Shown here: positions 17,598 through 26,345 of the stretch, piece after piece
Numbering within the stretch: position 1 is the stretch's first letter
Layout: each line of letters opens with the position of its first letter
Assembly (NCBI GenBank): GCA_017988885.1
Contig: JAGNQV010000009.1
Span: 1 to 32,935, forward strand
Length of the DNA: 32,935 nt
Direction of reading: 5' to 3'
Source: Opitutaceae bacterium
GTDB taxonomy: Bacteria > Verrucomicrobiota > Verrucomicrobiia > Opitutales > Opitutaceae
Notes under the pieces: model-generated
Told to the model about the DNA's origin: nothing
Database searches by the model: none
What the model saw: only the letters and a program-made list of their open reading frames with translations
Translations under genes and position numbers: made by a program

Positions 17598-20045
17598 TTA
17601 CCGGGAGAGCGTATGCGTGGCTGAGCGCGGTGCGGCAGGCCGTGGGGCAGCCTGTCCGTAGCGGTGAAACACGGCTTCGAGCACGCCGAACTGATCGGTG
17701 AGCAGGCCTTCGTAGCCGCAGGGACGGTCATCCCAGCCGCGCCAGTCCACGCCGCTTTGGTTGCCGCCAAACACCTGGGCCTCGGCCAGGCCGGTGCACA
17801 GTTCCAGCAGGATACGGTCGGCAGGTGCGTCGAGCCCGCAGCGATAAAGCGCCATGACAAAGTGCCGCGTCTGCGCGTGGGTGCGGCCACCGTTCTGGTA
17901 GTAGCCCATCGGGTAGCCCTGCATGATATCGGCGAGATCTGAGTCCGGGATCGGCCGCAGGTTGCCCGGCAAGCCGTGGGTCGCGGCCGGCACGGCGACG
18001 TGCGCCATTTCGTGCAGCAGGCGTTCACAGATGTCCCGCGCCAGCGGGAGGGGCACGAGGCCGGCGGTGATGGCGGCGCCATTCACGGCGAGAAAAGCGT
18101 AATCGTGCAGCTGGTCTGCCTTGCAACGCCAGCCCGCGATCCAACCGGTGGCGGGATTGTGGAAGGTGGGGAGATAATTTTCCTCCAACCGGTCAGCCCA
18201 GGCGGTGAGCGCGGCGGCTTCCTCTGCAAGATCGTGCTGCGCAAAAGTGGCGGCCAGCGAACGCAGCGCGGGGTAGAGGATGGCGTTGGCAAACGCGTCC
18301 TTCCAGCCGAAGGACACCACGTCGAACCAGCAGGTGCTCCACTGGCCGGTGCCGCTGACGCCGGTGCGCCAGGCGCTTTCGATCAGGCCGTCGCCATCGA
18401 GATCGCGGGCCCGCATGGCAGCCAAGCGCGCGCGAATGCGTGGTAAGCGGAGGGCAAACCACTCGGGCGTGGCGCGGTGCGCCAGGTAGTCGGCGAGGCC
18501 GCGCAGGCCGGCCGCGCCGGTCATGAGGTATTCGTCCTCGGCCTCATGCAGCTTGCCGTCCTGCAGCAACCGGCCCCCGGCGTAGCTCTGGCCGCCGTCG
18601 AGCCAGCGCTCGAGGGAGGTGCGGAGCAACTCGGCGGCGTCGAGCCCGGGCACGATTTCACCCAGCGCAAAAATGAATGACGACCAGGTGTCCATGCAGA
18701 TGGCACACGGCATCGAGGCGCCGTTGTTGCTGAGCGTGCCCATGTCGGGCCGGTAGGTCAGTGCGGTGTAGGCGGTGCGGGCGAGGGCGAGCCGGGCCGC
18801 TTCGGGCGCGTCGGCACGCAGCAGGGCTGGCGGTGTCACCGGCGTGAGTTCGATCGTGGCTTCGAACAGTCCCGCGGGCAGCAGGTAGGTGCCGTTGGCG
18901 AGCCGTTCTTCACCCAACTTGAGCTCAACCGTGTTGCAATCGAGCGAACGGAAAACATCCGTGCGCAGCGTGACCTGCGCGGAATCGGCGGTGAGCCGCA
19001 GGCTGCCAAAACGCGGCAGGTGCAGAATGGCGGGCAGGGCGACGCCTCCGGTTTCACCGGAGGGGAGCAACCGGCCGAGAGTGTGACTGGGCGCGACGCT
19101 GTTGCGCAAAGCGAGCGTCCAAGCGGAGCTCTGCCAGACTTGGCGAGTGGTTTCACTCACGCGTCGCGCGTGCAGACGCAGCCCGCGCGGCGTCACGGTC
19201 CAGCCCAGCGTGTAGTGCTGGCCGTCGCTCGTGAAATCGTAGGTGATGGTGTTGTCCTTCACGGTCGTCGTGCCGGTGGCGTTGAAGCGCACGGCGGTGT
19301 CCATCGCTGGGGCGGCGCCAACGGCATGCAGCCGCGGCCCCTGCCAGAACGCGCCGGGGCGCAGGAAGAGCGTGTTGTGCTCGGCCAAGGTCGGATCTTC
19401 GCCGGTCAGTGAGAGGAATGAGAAACCGGGCCGGCTGAGGTAAAAGCCCACGGCGAAAGTATTCGTCTCGAAGCGCACCTCACCATTGGCGTGGCGGGCC
19501 GCGATGCCGGTGGGGAGATTTTTCAGGTCCACGCCGCTGAGTTCCAGCGCGCGTTCGCAGCGGGGGGCGAGGGGCGTGAGGAGCTCGCCTTCGAGCACAC
19601 AGGCGCCCTCCGCGAGATTCCAAGGCGTCCAACCCTCGTCGGTGCCCGAACCGCGCAATTCGATCAACACGCCTTCAGCGGTGAGGCCGCCGAGATCGAA
19701 CCAGTGGGTCATACCTTCCGTCGGACGGGGCAGATCGGATTGCGCCAAGGTCGTCCGCCACTCGCCGGCGTAAAAAGTCAGCAGGCGGAAAGCTGTGACC
19801 CAATCCGGATCCTGGCGGCTCCCGCATTTGTGGTAGCCGGGCGCGGTCCGCAGACCGAGCCGGTCGAGTCGCGCGGCACCGTGCAATTGCAGGGCACGCG
19901 CATGGATAATACGTGATTCAGGCAGACCGGTTTCATGAGCCAGCGGCGCGGTCCAGAGGGCGCGGGTGGCGGCCAGACCGCGGGCGGCGGCGAGGTCGCC
20001 CATCGGGGGGGCAAGGTCTTTCAGTTGGAGCAGATCGTTGGTCAT
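17598..20045 (-). CDS. Large cytosolic six-hairpin glycosidase-like protein
   Basis: This 815-residue protein has an N-terminal beta-rich half (to about 420) and a C-terminal helical half with signatures of (alpha/alpha)6-barrel glycosidases. These include DLDGDGLIESAW at 548-559 (candidate catalytic E556 nearby), GWKDAFANAILYPA at about 580-593 and WRCKADQLHDYAFLAVNG at 639-656. I cannot assign one GH family; GH63, GH78, GH116 or a related clan would fit. It has no signal peptide, so it probably acts inside the cell on imported oligosaccharides. ATG 20045 (MTNDLLQLKDLAPP) is preferred over an earlier in-frame start. It is next to the heparinase-like gene and the POT gene on the same strand. 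Confidence 0.75.
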   Translation of the reverse strand: MTNDLLQLKDLAPPMGDLAAARGLAATRALWTAPLAHETGLPESRIIHARALQLHGAARLDRLGLRTAPGYHKCGSRQDPDWVTAFRLLTFYAGEWRTTLAQSDLPRPTEGMTHWFDLGGLTAEGVLIELRGSGTDEGWTPWNLAEGACVLEGELLTPLAPRCERALELSGVDLKNLPTGIAARHANGEVRFETNTFAVGFYLSRPGFSFLSLTGEDPTLAEHNTLFLRPGAFWQGPRLHAVGAAPAMDTAVRFNATGTTTVKDNTITYDFTSDGQHYTLGWTVTPRGLRLHARRVSETTRQVWQSSAWTLALRNSVAPSHTLGRLLPSGETGGVALPAILHLPRFGSLRLTADSAQVTLRTDVFRSLDCNTVELKLGEERLANGTYLLPAGLFEATIELTPVTPPALLRADAPEAARLALARTAYTALTYRPDMGTLSNNGASMPCAICMDTWSSFIFALGEIVPGLDAAELLRTSLERWLDGGQSYAGGRLLQDGKLHEAEDEYLMTGAAGLRGLADYLAHRATPEWFALRLPRIRARLAAMRARDLDGDGLIESAWRTGVSGTGQWSTCWFDVVSFGWKDAFANAILYPALRSLAATFAQHDLAEEAAALTAWADRLEENYLPTFHNPATGWIAGWRCKADQLHDYAFLAVNGAAITAGLVPLPLARDICERLLHEMAHVAVPAATHGLPGNLRPIPDSDLADIMQGYPMGYYQNGGRTHAQTRHFVMALYRCGLDAPADRILLELCTGLAEAQVFGGNQSGVDWRGWDDRPCGYEGLLTDQFGVLEAVFHRYGQAAPRPAAPRSATHTLSR

Positions 20046-20185
20046 GGCTAAGCGAGAATATCGTCCTTTCGCCCCCAAAACGAAAGTGCGAAACCATGTA
20101 AACGGTCCCTATTTTATGTATAAAAAGAGAACTTTATATATCAGAATTAAGGCTTAGTTCCTAAAATTATGTCTTATATGAGATT
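20046..20185. promoter_or_regulatory. AT-rich intergenic region upstream of the glycosidase-like gene
   Basis: Between the heparinase-like stop and the glycosidase-like start lie 140 bp that are far richer in A/T than the window. On the minus strand it contains TATACA and TAAAAT boxes near 20111-20122 and an inverted repeat CTTTCG/CGAAAG (20066-20071 and 20081-20086) close to the ATG. It probably holds the glycosidase promoter and an operator; no -35 element is convincing. Confidence 0.35.
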
Positions 20186-22045
20186 TTATGCCGGCGTGAA
20201 GACTGTCCGAATCACGGCCGTGCCAATCGTGCCCTTGCAGCGGAGAGCGAGCCGGTTCGGGTGGGGCGGCTGGTTGATCGTGTCGAGAGCGGTTTCCAGC
20301 TCCGCACCTGCGCAGGTGACGGTGGCGAGAAGGGCGGCGTGATCGTCGTGGATGCGGATGCTGGCGCCATTGACGGTGAACTGGCCCAAAGTGATGAGCG
20401 CGGTCTCGAAGGTGGCGGGCGCGGAAAATTCCACGCGATCGGTGATGGTGAGGGAACCGTCGCCACGGCGGTCGAAGAGGAATTCGCGCTCCAGCTTGCG
20501 CAGGGCGGGCACGTCGTAGGCGCCGCGCAGGTCGAAGATGATGCGATCGGTTGCTTCGGAAAATTCCTTTGCGATGACCCGCGCGCGGTATTGCGGGCCG
20601 AACTCCTGCAGCTGGCCGGCGACGCGTGGCACAGGATGGCCGTAGGAGTTGAGCAGCTGGCTGTCGTAGCGTTTTTCGCTGAAGGTGCGGTAGCTGTAAA
20701 TCTCCGGGCCCGGGTCGAGCACAAGCACGCGGCCGTCGAGGACGACGGTGAAAGTGCCGAGATCGTTGTGATTGTGGTTCACGCCATTGTGTCCGCCGAT
20801 GATGGTCGCGGAGAATCGCCGCTGCGTAGTGGGCGCGGGCCGGCAGACAAGGAGGGCGGGTTGTTCGAACCATTCGCGCAAGCCCGGCGCGTGGGCCAAG
20901 CGCTGCGGCTGGAGCGGATCGCGGGTGCGAAACATCCAGAGCAACGGTTCAGAAATCATCTGCAACGCCATGCCGTCGAAAGGATCGGTGCCTGTCGGGA
21001 CGGGTTCTAGGGGTTGGTCGGCGTGGCCGGCACGGTTGTCGATCCAGAGTCGCACCCAGGTGAGCGGCTTCACGTTGAGTGCGCAGTCGGCAAAGGTCGG
21101 GTAAACGCCGGGCTGAATTTCGGCGTGGTCGGGGAAGCGGGCGGCGAGGGCCATCTTCGGTTCGTCGAGCAGGTCAATGACATTGCCGGTGGCGACGCGG
21201 AGCAGCTCCGACATCGAAACGTAGTGCATGAAGCCGTAGCTCCAATAGCTGACGCCCTCGGTGCAAAATCCCTCGTCGGTGTAATCGTCGCGGAAACGCT
21301 TCACCTGGGCTTCGGCGAAGGCGAGCCACCAAGCGCGCTCGGTGGCCGCAGGCAGAATGGCACAGGCGGTCTGGGCGATGCACGACAGGAGCACGGAGTT
21401 CCAGTTGTGTTTGACGCGAATCCACCAGTTGAGGTCGCGGCCGGTTTCGATGCGGTGGCGGGTGGGCGCGAGGACGCGGCGGTTGATTTCCTCGCGGATG
21501 AGTGCGCGCGTGTCCGCGGGCAGCCGGTCGCCCAAAATAAAATCGGTGAGGGCAAAATTCTCGGCAAAATGGACGACACCGAGGTCAGGCTCGACGGTCT
21601 TCAGATCGTAGTTGAGCCGCTTGAGATCGTTGCCGGGGTGGATCCAACTGTTGAGCTGCGCGAGCTGGCGGGCGTCGGAACTGATGAGACCGAGAAATTC
21701 GCCGCGATCAAAAATCGCCTCGGCCAGCATGAAGACCACCTGACGGCGGCGGGCGATGGGCATGACCTGGTTGACCTTGGTCACATCCTCACGGTCGAGG
21801 GAATCAAGGTAAGTGGCGTTGTTGTATTCGGGGTAGGGTTGCCCGGCGAGCTCACAGGCCTCGCGCAGGACGCGCTGGCCGAGCGGATGGTCCTGCCAGC
21901 GACTCCAAGCCGCCCGGTCATCGGCCTTGGGCGCGAGGGCGAAAGGCGCCGGCGGGAGGAGCGCCTGCAGCGCGCGCACCCGGTCGGAATTGGGGATGTA
22001 GGTTTCGCCTGGTGGCAGGTCGAAGTTGAAATCGTAGGCGCCCAT
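20186..22045 (-). CDS. Heparinase II/III-family protein
   Basis: This 619-residue protein has the two-part plan of heparinase II/III lyases: a helical toroid (about 50-380) and a C-terminal beta-sheet domain. Family-like marks are VKHNWNSVLL at 211-220 (with N214 and N216), EGVSYWSYGFMHYVSM near 263-278 and GGHNGVNHNHNDLGTFTVVL at 417-436, which holds the catalytic-type histidines and the H-N-D cluster. Such enzymes break uronic-acid-containing polysaccharides by beta-elimination. There is no signal peptide, so the protein is likely cytosolic, acting on oligosaccharides. It is divergent from the exported repeat protein and the binding protein, with a 130-165 bp shared region between them. The exact polymer is unknown. 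Confidence 0.85.
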   Translation of the reverse strand: MGAYDFNFDLPPGETYIPNSDRVRALQALLPPAPFALAPKADDRAAWSRWQDHPLGQRVLREACELAGQPYPEYNNATYLDSLDREDVTKVNQVMPIARRRQVVFMLAEAIFDRGEFLGLISSDARQLAQLNSWIHPGNDLKRLNYDLKTVEPDLGVVHFAENFALTDFILGDRLPADTRALIREEINRRVLAPTRHRIETGRDLNWWIRVKHNWNSVLLSCIAQTACAILPAATERAWWLAFAEAQVKRFRDDYTDEGFCTEGVSYWSYGFMHYVSMSELLRVATGNVIDLLDEPKMALAARFPDHAEIQPGVYPTFADCALNVKPLTWVRLWIDNRAGHADQPLEPVPTGTDPFDGMALQMISEPLLWMFRTRDPLQPQRLAHAPGLREWFEQPALLVCRPAPTTQRRFSATIIGGHNGVNHNHNDLGTFTVVLDGRVLVLDPGPEIYSYRTFSEKRYDSQLLNSYGHPVPRVAGQLQEFGPQYRARVIAKEFSEATDRIIFDLRGAYDVPALRKLEREFLFDRRGDGSLTITDRVEFSAPATFETALITLGQFTVNGASIRIHDDHAALLATVTCAGAELETALDTINQPPHPNRLALRCKGTIGTAVIRTVFTPA

Positions 22046-22209
22046 GGTGCGGCGAGCCTCGGGGTGAGGCGTGGGCTTGGCAAGCTGCGCCTAAAAACCA
22101 TGACTGAGTATTCACCGGCCGGCCTGCGCAGCGCGTTGACTTTGCAAAATTAGGGCGTCCACAGTGGGCATCCGTGCATTTCCCTTGTGCCATTTCATCA
22201 GCACTGTCT

Positions 22210-23022
22210 GTGCGCAGCCGTGGCTGGCGCGGGGTGCTGGGTTGCCTACTGCTCTGGGGGCTGAGCGGCGGCGTGCGGGCGGCGGACACGACTGCGGCGG
22301 GCTGGGAATTGCTAGCCGGCTACCAGTTTCGCGAAGCCTACGAGGCCTTCACGCAGAAGCCACTCAGCCCAAGTCGGGCGCGAGTGTTGGGTGAGGCGGC
22401 CAGTCTGCTCAATCATTCGCCGGTCACCGATGGCAAAATCGAACAGGCTGGAGAACTGCTGCGCCAGCTGGTCACGGAGAATGGCGCCGACGACACGGCG
22501 CTGTATGCCCGTTATCTGCTGGCCCGCATCGCGCAGGTGCATCGCCCGGCGGAGGTCACCGTGATCGAGACGGCCTATCGGGCGGTGATTGACGCCAATC
22601 CGGCGCATCCGCTCGCGCAACTGGCCGCGGGCAAACTTGCGCTCGTCTTGCTCTACCAGCGGCCGGAGCTGAGCGTGCCGCAGCGGCTGGACGCGGCCGC
22701 CGGCTTGGAAAAAATTGCGGGCACCGCCCTGTTGCCCGAGGCGGCCTGTGCCTATTATCGCGCGCTCGCCGGGGCGGCGTTGTTTTACGGCGTGACGGAT
22801 GAACGCGTGCTGACCTGGCTGCAACAAGCGGATGCCATTGGCGCGCAGGATGTGCTGGTGACGGCCAGCCTGCGCATCCAACTGGCAGAGGTCGCGCGAA
22901 CACTGGGCCACCGGCAGGAGGCGCTGCACTATTACCAGCGATTTCTGCAATCGATTCTGCCGACAGACAATCGCTACCTTACCGCCAAGGAGCGCATGCA
23001 GGAACTGGAGGCGACCCCATGA
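22210..23022 (+). CDS. Exported TPR-like protein coupled to the binding protein
   Basis: Using the GTG at 22210 gives 270 residues with a good signal peptide (RSRGWRGVLGCLLLWGLSGG, cleavage near AAD). A GTG at 22174 is also in frame and would add 12 residues ahead of it. The mature part is helical and alanine- and leucine-rich, with TPR-like helix pairs such as LYARYLLARIAQ and ALHYYQRFLQSIL near the end. I do not recognise a precise family. Its stop overlaps the start of the solute-binding protein by 4 bp (ATGA), so the two are translationally coupled and probably work together, for example in binding or assembly at the cell surface. Confidence 0.75.
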   Translation: MRSRGWRGVLGCLLLWGLSGGVRAADTTAAGWELLAGYQFREAYEAFTQKPLSPSRARVLGEAASLLNHSPVTDGKIEQAGELLRQLVTENGADDTALYARYLLARIAQVHRPAEVTVIETAYRAVIDANPAHPLAQLAAGKLALVLLYQRPELSVPQRLDAAAGLEKIAGTALLPEAACAYYRALAGAALFYGVTDERVLTWLQQADAIGAQDVLVTASLRIQLAEVARTLGHRQEALHYYQRFLQSILPTDNRYLTAKERMQELEATP

Positions 23023-24632
23023 AGCGGATGCGCCCCATGACCCTGCTCGCGGTCGTCATTTTGGCAGGCACGTTTCTGTATTCGGCCGGCCGGTTGTTTC
23101 GCACCAAGGCCGCGGCGGTAGTGGAGCCCGGGGTGGAGGTCATCCGCTTTGCGCACTGGCAACTGGAGCCGGGGGTGCGTGAGGCCTTGCGCGCGATTGT
23201 CGCCGACTACATGGCGCTGCACCCTAAAGTGCGGGTTGAGCAGATGGATATTCCCGGCCGCGCATGGAAACAATGGCTGCGCACGCAGCTGGTCGGTGGG
23301 TCGCCGCCCGATCTCATCGAGCTGGCTTCCTACGAGAACCCCGACGATGTGCTGGCGCGATATTTCACGCCGATCACAGGGTATTTGGCGGAGAAAAATC
23401 CTTACAACGATGACGAGCCCGATCTCCGCGAGAAATCCTGGCGTGAGAGCTACGCGGCCGAGCTGATCCCGGCCCCGGACGGATTGGGCCACTACTACAA
23501 TTCCAATCTGCTGGAATACTACGGTGCGCCCAGCACGCTGGTGACCGTGCGGATTTTCTACAACCGCGACCTCATCAAGGCCGCGGTGGGTGAGGACCGC
23601 GTGCCCAAGACTTTCGAGGAATTCGTCGCGCTCTGCGCGGCCCTGCAGCACTATGCGCAAAAAACCGGCCAGCCGATCACGCCGCTGGGCGGGTCCGTCT
23701 TCAATATCACCAAAATCACGGGCACGCTTTTCAGCACGCTCACCCAACGCCTGGCCTTGGATTTGGATTACAGCCGCAATCTCGAGCTGAGTGTGCACGA
23801 GACGCAGATCCAATTCGCCCGGGGTAAATGGTCGCTGCGCAGCCCGGCCGTGCACGCCAGTTTGGAGACGGTGGAATCATTCGGGCGCTATCTGCCACCG
23901 GGTTGGGTGCAACTCGGGCGCGAAGACGGGATGCTGCAGTTCTTGCAGGGGCGCGCGGCGATGCTGGCCACCGGCACCTGGGATGCGGGTGGCATCCTGA
24001 TGCAGGCCAAGTTCCCCATTGGTGCCTTCAAAGTGCCGGCTTTCAGCCGGGATGATCCGCGCTATGGCCGCGGGACGCTCGGACCGAATTCCGAAGCCGC
24101 GACCTTTGCCGCGCTGCCCTTTGGCCTGACGCGGGCCTCGGCGCATCCCGAGCGCGCCATCGACTTCCTGCGCTTTCTCACCAGCCGGAAATCCAACACG
24201 AAATTTTCCCGCATCTCCAAGTGGCTCCCCGTCATCAAAGGCGTGCCAGTGGTGGAGGAGCTGAAGGCGTTTGAGCCGCTCGTCGAAGGTTATGTTGCCG
24301 GGGTAAATTTCCCCGGAATGGGCGGGAGTTCCAGTGAAGCGTTCCTGCGCTACCTCTATTTGCTGGGCGGCAATCAGGCGAGCGCCGATGCTTTCATCCG
24401 CCAAGCCGAACCGATTTACGACAAAGGGGTGGGCGAGGAGCTGGCCCGCGCGGCCCGCATCACTCAGGACACGTTGCGGCAGCGGGATTCCGTCATGACC
24501 GGCCTGTATTTCCAGCATGGCGGTGAACTCGCGCGGTCCAAGTTTGACCGGCTCGCGGCCAGTCAGCTTGACAGCGAAGTGCAGCGGTTGCAGAGCCTGC
24601 GCACGCTGGCGGATTATCCGCCGAAAGAATAA
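23019..24632 (+). CDS. ABC-type extracellular solute-binding protein (family 1)
   Basis: This 537-residue protein has a hydrophobic N terminus (MTLLAVVILAGTFLYSAG) with no lipobox, so it is exported or anchored. The mature part matches family 1 binding proteins: FAHWQLEPGVREALRAIVAD near the start, the sugar-type stretch VRIFYNRDLIKAAVGEDRVP, and the late GTWDAGGILMQAKFPIGAF region. These proteins usually capture sugars for an ABC importer. No permease or ATPase gene lies within the window on either side, so it is an orphan whose partners lie elsewhere or which has another role. It overlaps its upstream partner gene by 4 bp and is divergent from the heparinase-like gene, which suggests recognition of that enzyme's substrate or product. 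Confidence 0.88.
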   Translation: MKRMRPMTLLAVVILAGTFLYSAGRLFRTKAAAVVEPGVEVIRFAHWQLEPGVREALRAIVADYMALHPKVRVEQMDIPGRAWKQWLRTQLVGGSPPDLIELASYENPDDVLARYFTPITGYLAEKNPYNDDEPDLREKSWRESYAAELIPAPDGLGHYYNSNLLEYYGAPSTLVTVRIFYNRDLIKAAVGEDRVPKTFEEFVALCAALQHYAQKTGQPITPLGGSVFNITKITGTLFSTLTQRLALDLDYSRNLELSVHETQIQFARGKWSLRSPAVHASLETVESFGRYLPPGWVQLGREDGMLQFLQGRAAMLATGTWDAGGILMQAKFPIGAFKVPAFSRDDPRYGRGTLGPNSEAATFAALPFGLTRASAHPERAIDFLRFLTSRKSNTKFSRISKWLPVIKGVPVVEELKAFEPLVEGYVAGVNFPGMGGSSSEAFLRYLYLLGGNQASADAFIRQAEPIYDKGVGEELARAARITQDTLRQRDSVMTGLYFQHGGELARSKFDRLAASQLDSEVQRLQSLRTLADYPPKE

Positions 24633-24660
24633 CGCCGGCCAGTGGGCTTGCGGCGGCGGC

Positions 24661-24686
24661 GGGTTGGACTCAGGTTTGGCCAACCC
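24661..24686 (+). other. Hairpin between binding protein and SnoaL-like gene
   Basis: GGGTTGG and CCAACCC form 7-bp arms around a 12-base loop about 30 bp after the binding-protein stop and 8 bp before the next start codon. No T-run follows. It may weaken read-through or mask the next ribosome binding region. Confidence 0.3.
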
Positions 24687-24694
24687 CTCCTCCC

Positions 24695-25162
24695 ATGAAA
24701 ATACTGCACGGTTCAGCGTGTTGGCTGTTTTTCCCATTGGTGTTGTCCGCGGCGCCGGATCCGGCCGCGCTCCAGGCCGAGCTGCTGCAGGTCGAGACGG
24801 ATTTTTGCGCGCTGGCGCAAAGGGAAGGTGTGCCGATCGCGTTTGCACATTACGCGGCAGACAACGCGGCGTTTTTTGACTTGGATCCGGAGCAGTATCG
24901 CGGTCAGGAGGCGGTGCGACTGCGTTTTGCTGATGCGCCGGCTGGGGCGGTGTTGACTTGGAAACCGGTGGAAGCCGAGGTCGCGGCCTCGGGCGAACTT
25001 GGCTACACTTGGGGAAATTACGAATATCGCGGTCCGCCCGATGCCGAGGGCCAGCGGCGGGTGGGCACGGGGCATTACGTCACGATCTGGAAAAAACAGG
25101 CGGACGGAAACTGGCGGTTCGTGCTCGATACGGGCAGCCCCAATCCGCCGGCACGGAAATAG
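24695..25162 (+). CDS. Exported SnoaL/DUF4440-like protein
   Basis: This 155-residue protein has a signal peptide (MKILHGSACWLFFPLVLSAA) and a single NTF2/SnoaL-like domain. The pattern ETDFCALAQREGVPIAFAHY, then a strand pair containing GELGYTWGNYEYRG, and a last strand GHYVTIWKKQADGNWRFVLD, is typical of DUF4440-like proteins. Such cup-shaped domains bind small hydrophobic ligands or act as minor enzymes; no catalytic residues can be named. It lies between the binding-protein gene and the aminotransferase gene on the same strand with gaps of 62 and about 30 bp, so it may share their transcript. Confidence 0.85.
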   Translation: MKILHGSACWLFFPLVLSAAPDPAALQAELLQVETDFCALAQREGVPIAFAHYAADNAAFFDLDPEQYRGQEAVRLRFADAPAGAVLTWKPVEAEVAASGELGYTWGNYEYRGPPDAEGQRRVGTGHYVTIWKKQADGNWRFVLDTGSPNPPARK

Positions 25163-25191
25163 CTTGGGCACGTGCCAACCTGATTCTTCCT

Positions 25192-26316
25192 ATGAAAAGC
25201 ACCCTGAACCTGAACCGGCGGCAATGGCTGAAAACCTCCGGTGCGGCGCTCGCCGGGCTGACTTTGGCGGGACGACTGACGGCGCAGACGCAGCCAGTGG
25301 TTGTGGCGGATGCGTCTGCCACCGGACCGGTGCAGCTTTCTTTGAATGAAAATCCCTTCGGTCCGTCGGCTCGCGCGGTGATGGCGATGCGCGAGCAGGT
25401 GGAGCGAGTGTGCCGTTATCCCTTCAACCGGACACCGGAGCTCATCCAGGCCCTTGCGGCTAAGGAAGGAGTGCCGGACGACCACATTGTGCTCGGCGTG
25501 GGTTCGGGTGAAATCTTGGAGACTTATGGCGTGTATCTGGCCCGGGACAGGGGCGAGGTCATTTCCGCCCGACCGGGTTACTTTCAGCTCGTCGGCGCAA
25601 TGGAGCGCATGGGCGCGACCGCCGTGGCCGTGCCGCTCAACGAACGGCTGGAACACGACCTCGAGGCGATGGCGGCGAAAATCGGTCCGGACACGAAATG
25701 CATCTACCTCTGCAACCCAAACAACCCCACCGGCACAGTCGTGCCGCCGGACAAATTGCGGGCGTTTGCCATCGAGGTGTCGAAGCGAGTGCCGGTTTTC
25801 ATTGATGAGGCTTATCTGGAGTGCGCAGACGATTTTGCCGCCAATACCATGGTCGGGCTGGTGCGCGACGGCCACAACGTGACTGTTGCGCGGACTTTTT
25901 CTAAAATCTACGGGCTGGCTGGGCAGCGCATCGGTTACGGGGTCATGCGGCCGGAAATGGCGAAATCCGTCCGGACTTTCATGACCGGGAGCGTGAACCT
26001 GCTGGGGGTGGTCGCGGCGCAGGCGAGCCTCGCCGACGCGGGTTACGTCGAGGCCACGCGGCGGAAGATCAAGGCGGGGCGCGACGCATTCATCGCTGAG
26101 TTGAAACAATTGGGCCGGCGCTACGCCGAGCCGCAGGGAAATTTTGTTTTCTTCCACACCGGCCGGTCGATTGTGGAATTTCAGTCCGCCATCCGCGCGG
26201 AGGGTGTGCTGGTGGCGCGCCCGTTTCCGCCACTGCTCGACTGGTGTCGCATCTCCATCGGCACGCCGGAGGAGATGGCGGCGGCACATGCCGCCCTGCG
26301 GAAGGTGTTGGGTTGA
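25192..26316 (+). CDS. HisC-like PLP aminotransferase with a Tat signal
   Basis: This 374-residue protein is a fold-type I, class I/II aminotransferase close to histidinol-phosphate aminotransferase. The family marks are LSLNENPFGPS near 49-59, CNPNNPTGTV at 174-183, FIDEAYLE with D205 and Y208, and the Schiff-base lysine K238 in ARTFSKIYGLAGQRIGYG, with R246 for the cofactor phosphate. The N terminus, NRRQWLKTSGAALAGLTLAG, is a twin-arginine signal, so the folded PLP enzyme is probably exported to the periplasm. ATG 25192 opens that signal; the longer frame upstream overlaps the preceding gene and is not protein-like. No his genes are nearby, so a role in histidine synthesis is unlikely. The reaction is unknown. 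Confidence 0.92.
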   Translation: MKSTLNLNRRQWLKTSGAALAGLTLAGRLTAQTQPVVVADASATGPVQLSLNENPFGPSARAVMAMREQVERVCRYPFNRTPELIQALAAKEGVPDDHIVLGVGSGEILETYGVYLARDRGEVISARPGYFQLVGAMERMGATAVAVPLNERLEHDLEAMAAKIGPDTKCIYLCNPNNPTGTVVPPDKLRAFAIEVSKRVPVFIDEAYLECADDFAANTMVGLVRDGHNVTVARTFSKIYGLAGQRIGYGVMRPEMAKSVRTFMTGSVNLLGVVAAQASLADAGYVEATRRKIKAGRDAFIAELKQLGRRYAEPQGNFVFFHTGRSIVEFQSAIRAEGVLVARPFPPLLDWCRISIGTPEEMAAAHAALRKVLG

Positions 26317-26345
26317 ATGGGGGGCGGCGGCCCGCGCTCCCGCGC

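Noticed and set aside
21014..22153. 379-codon open frame opposite the heparinase-like gene
   Set aside because: No recognisable domain; the heparinase-like frame has clear lyase-type motifs.
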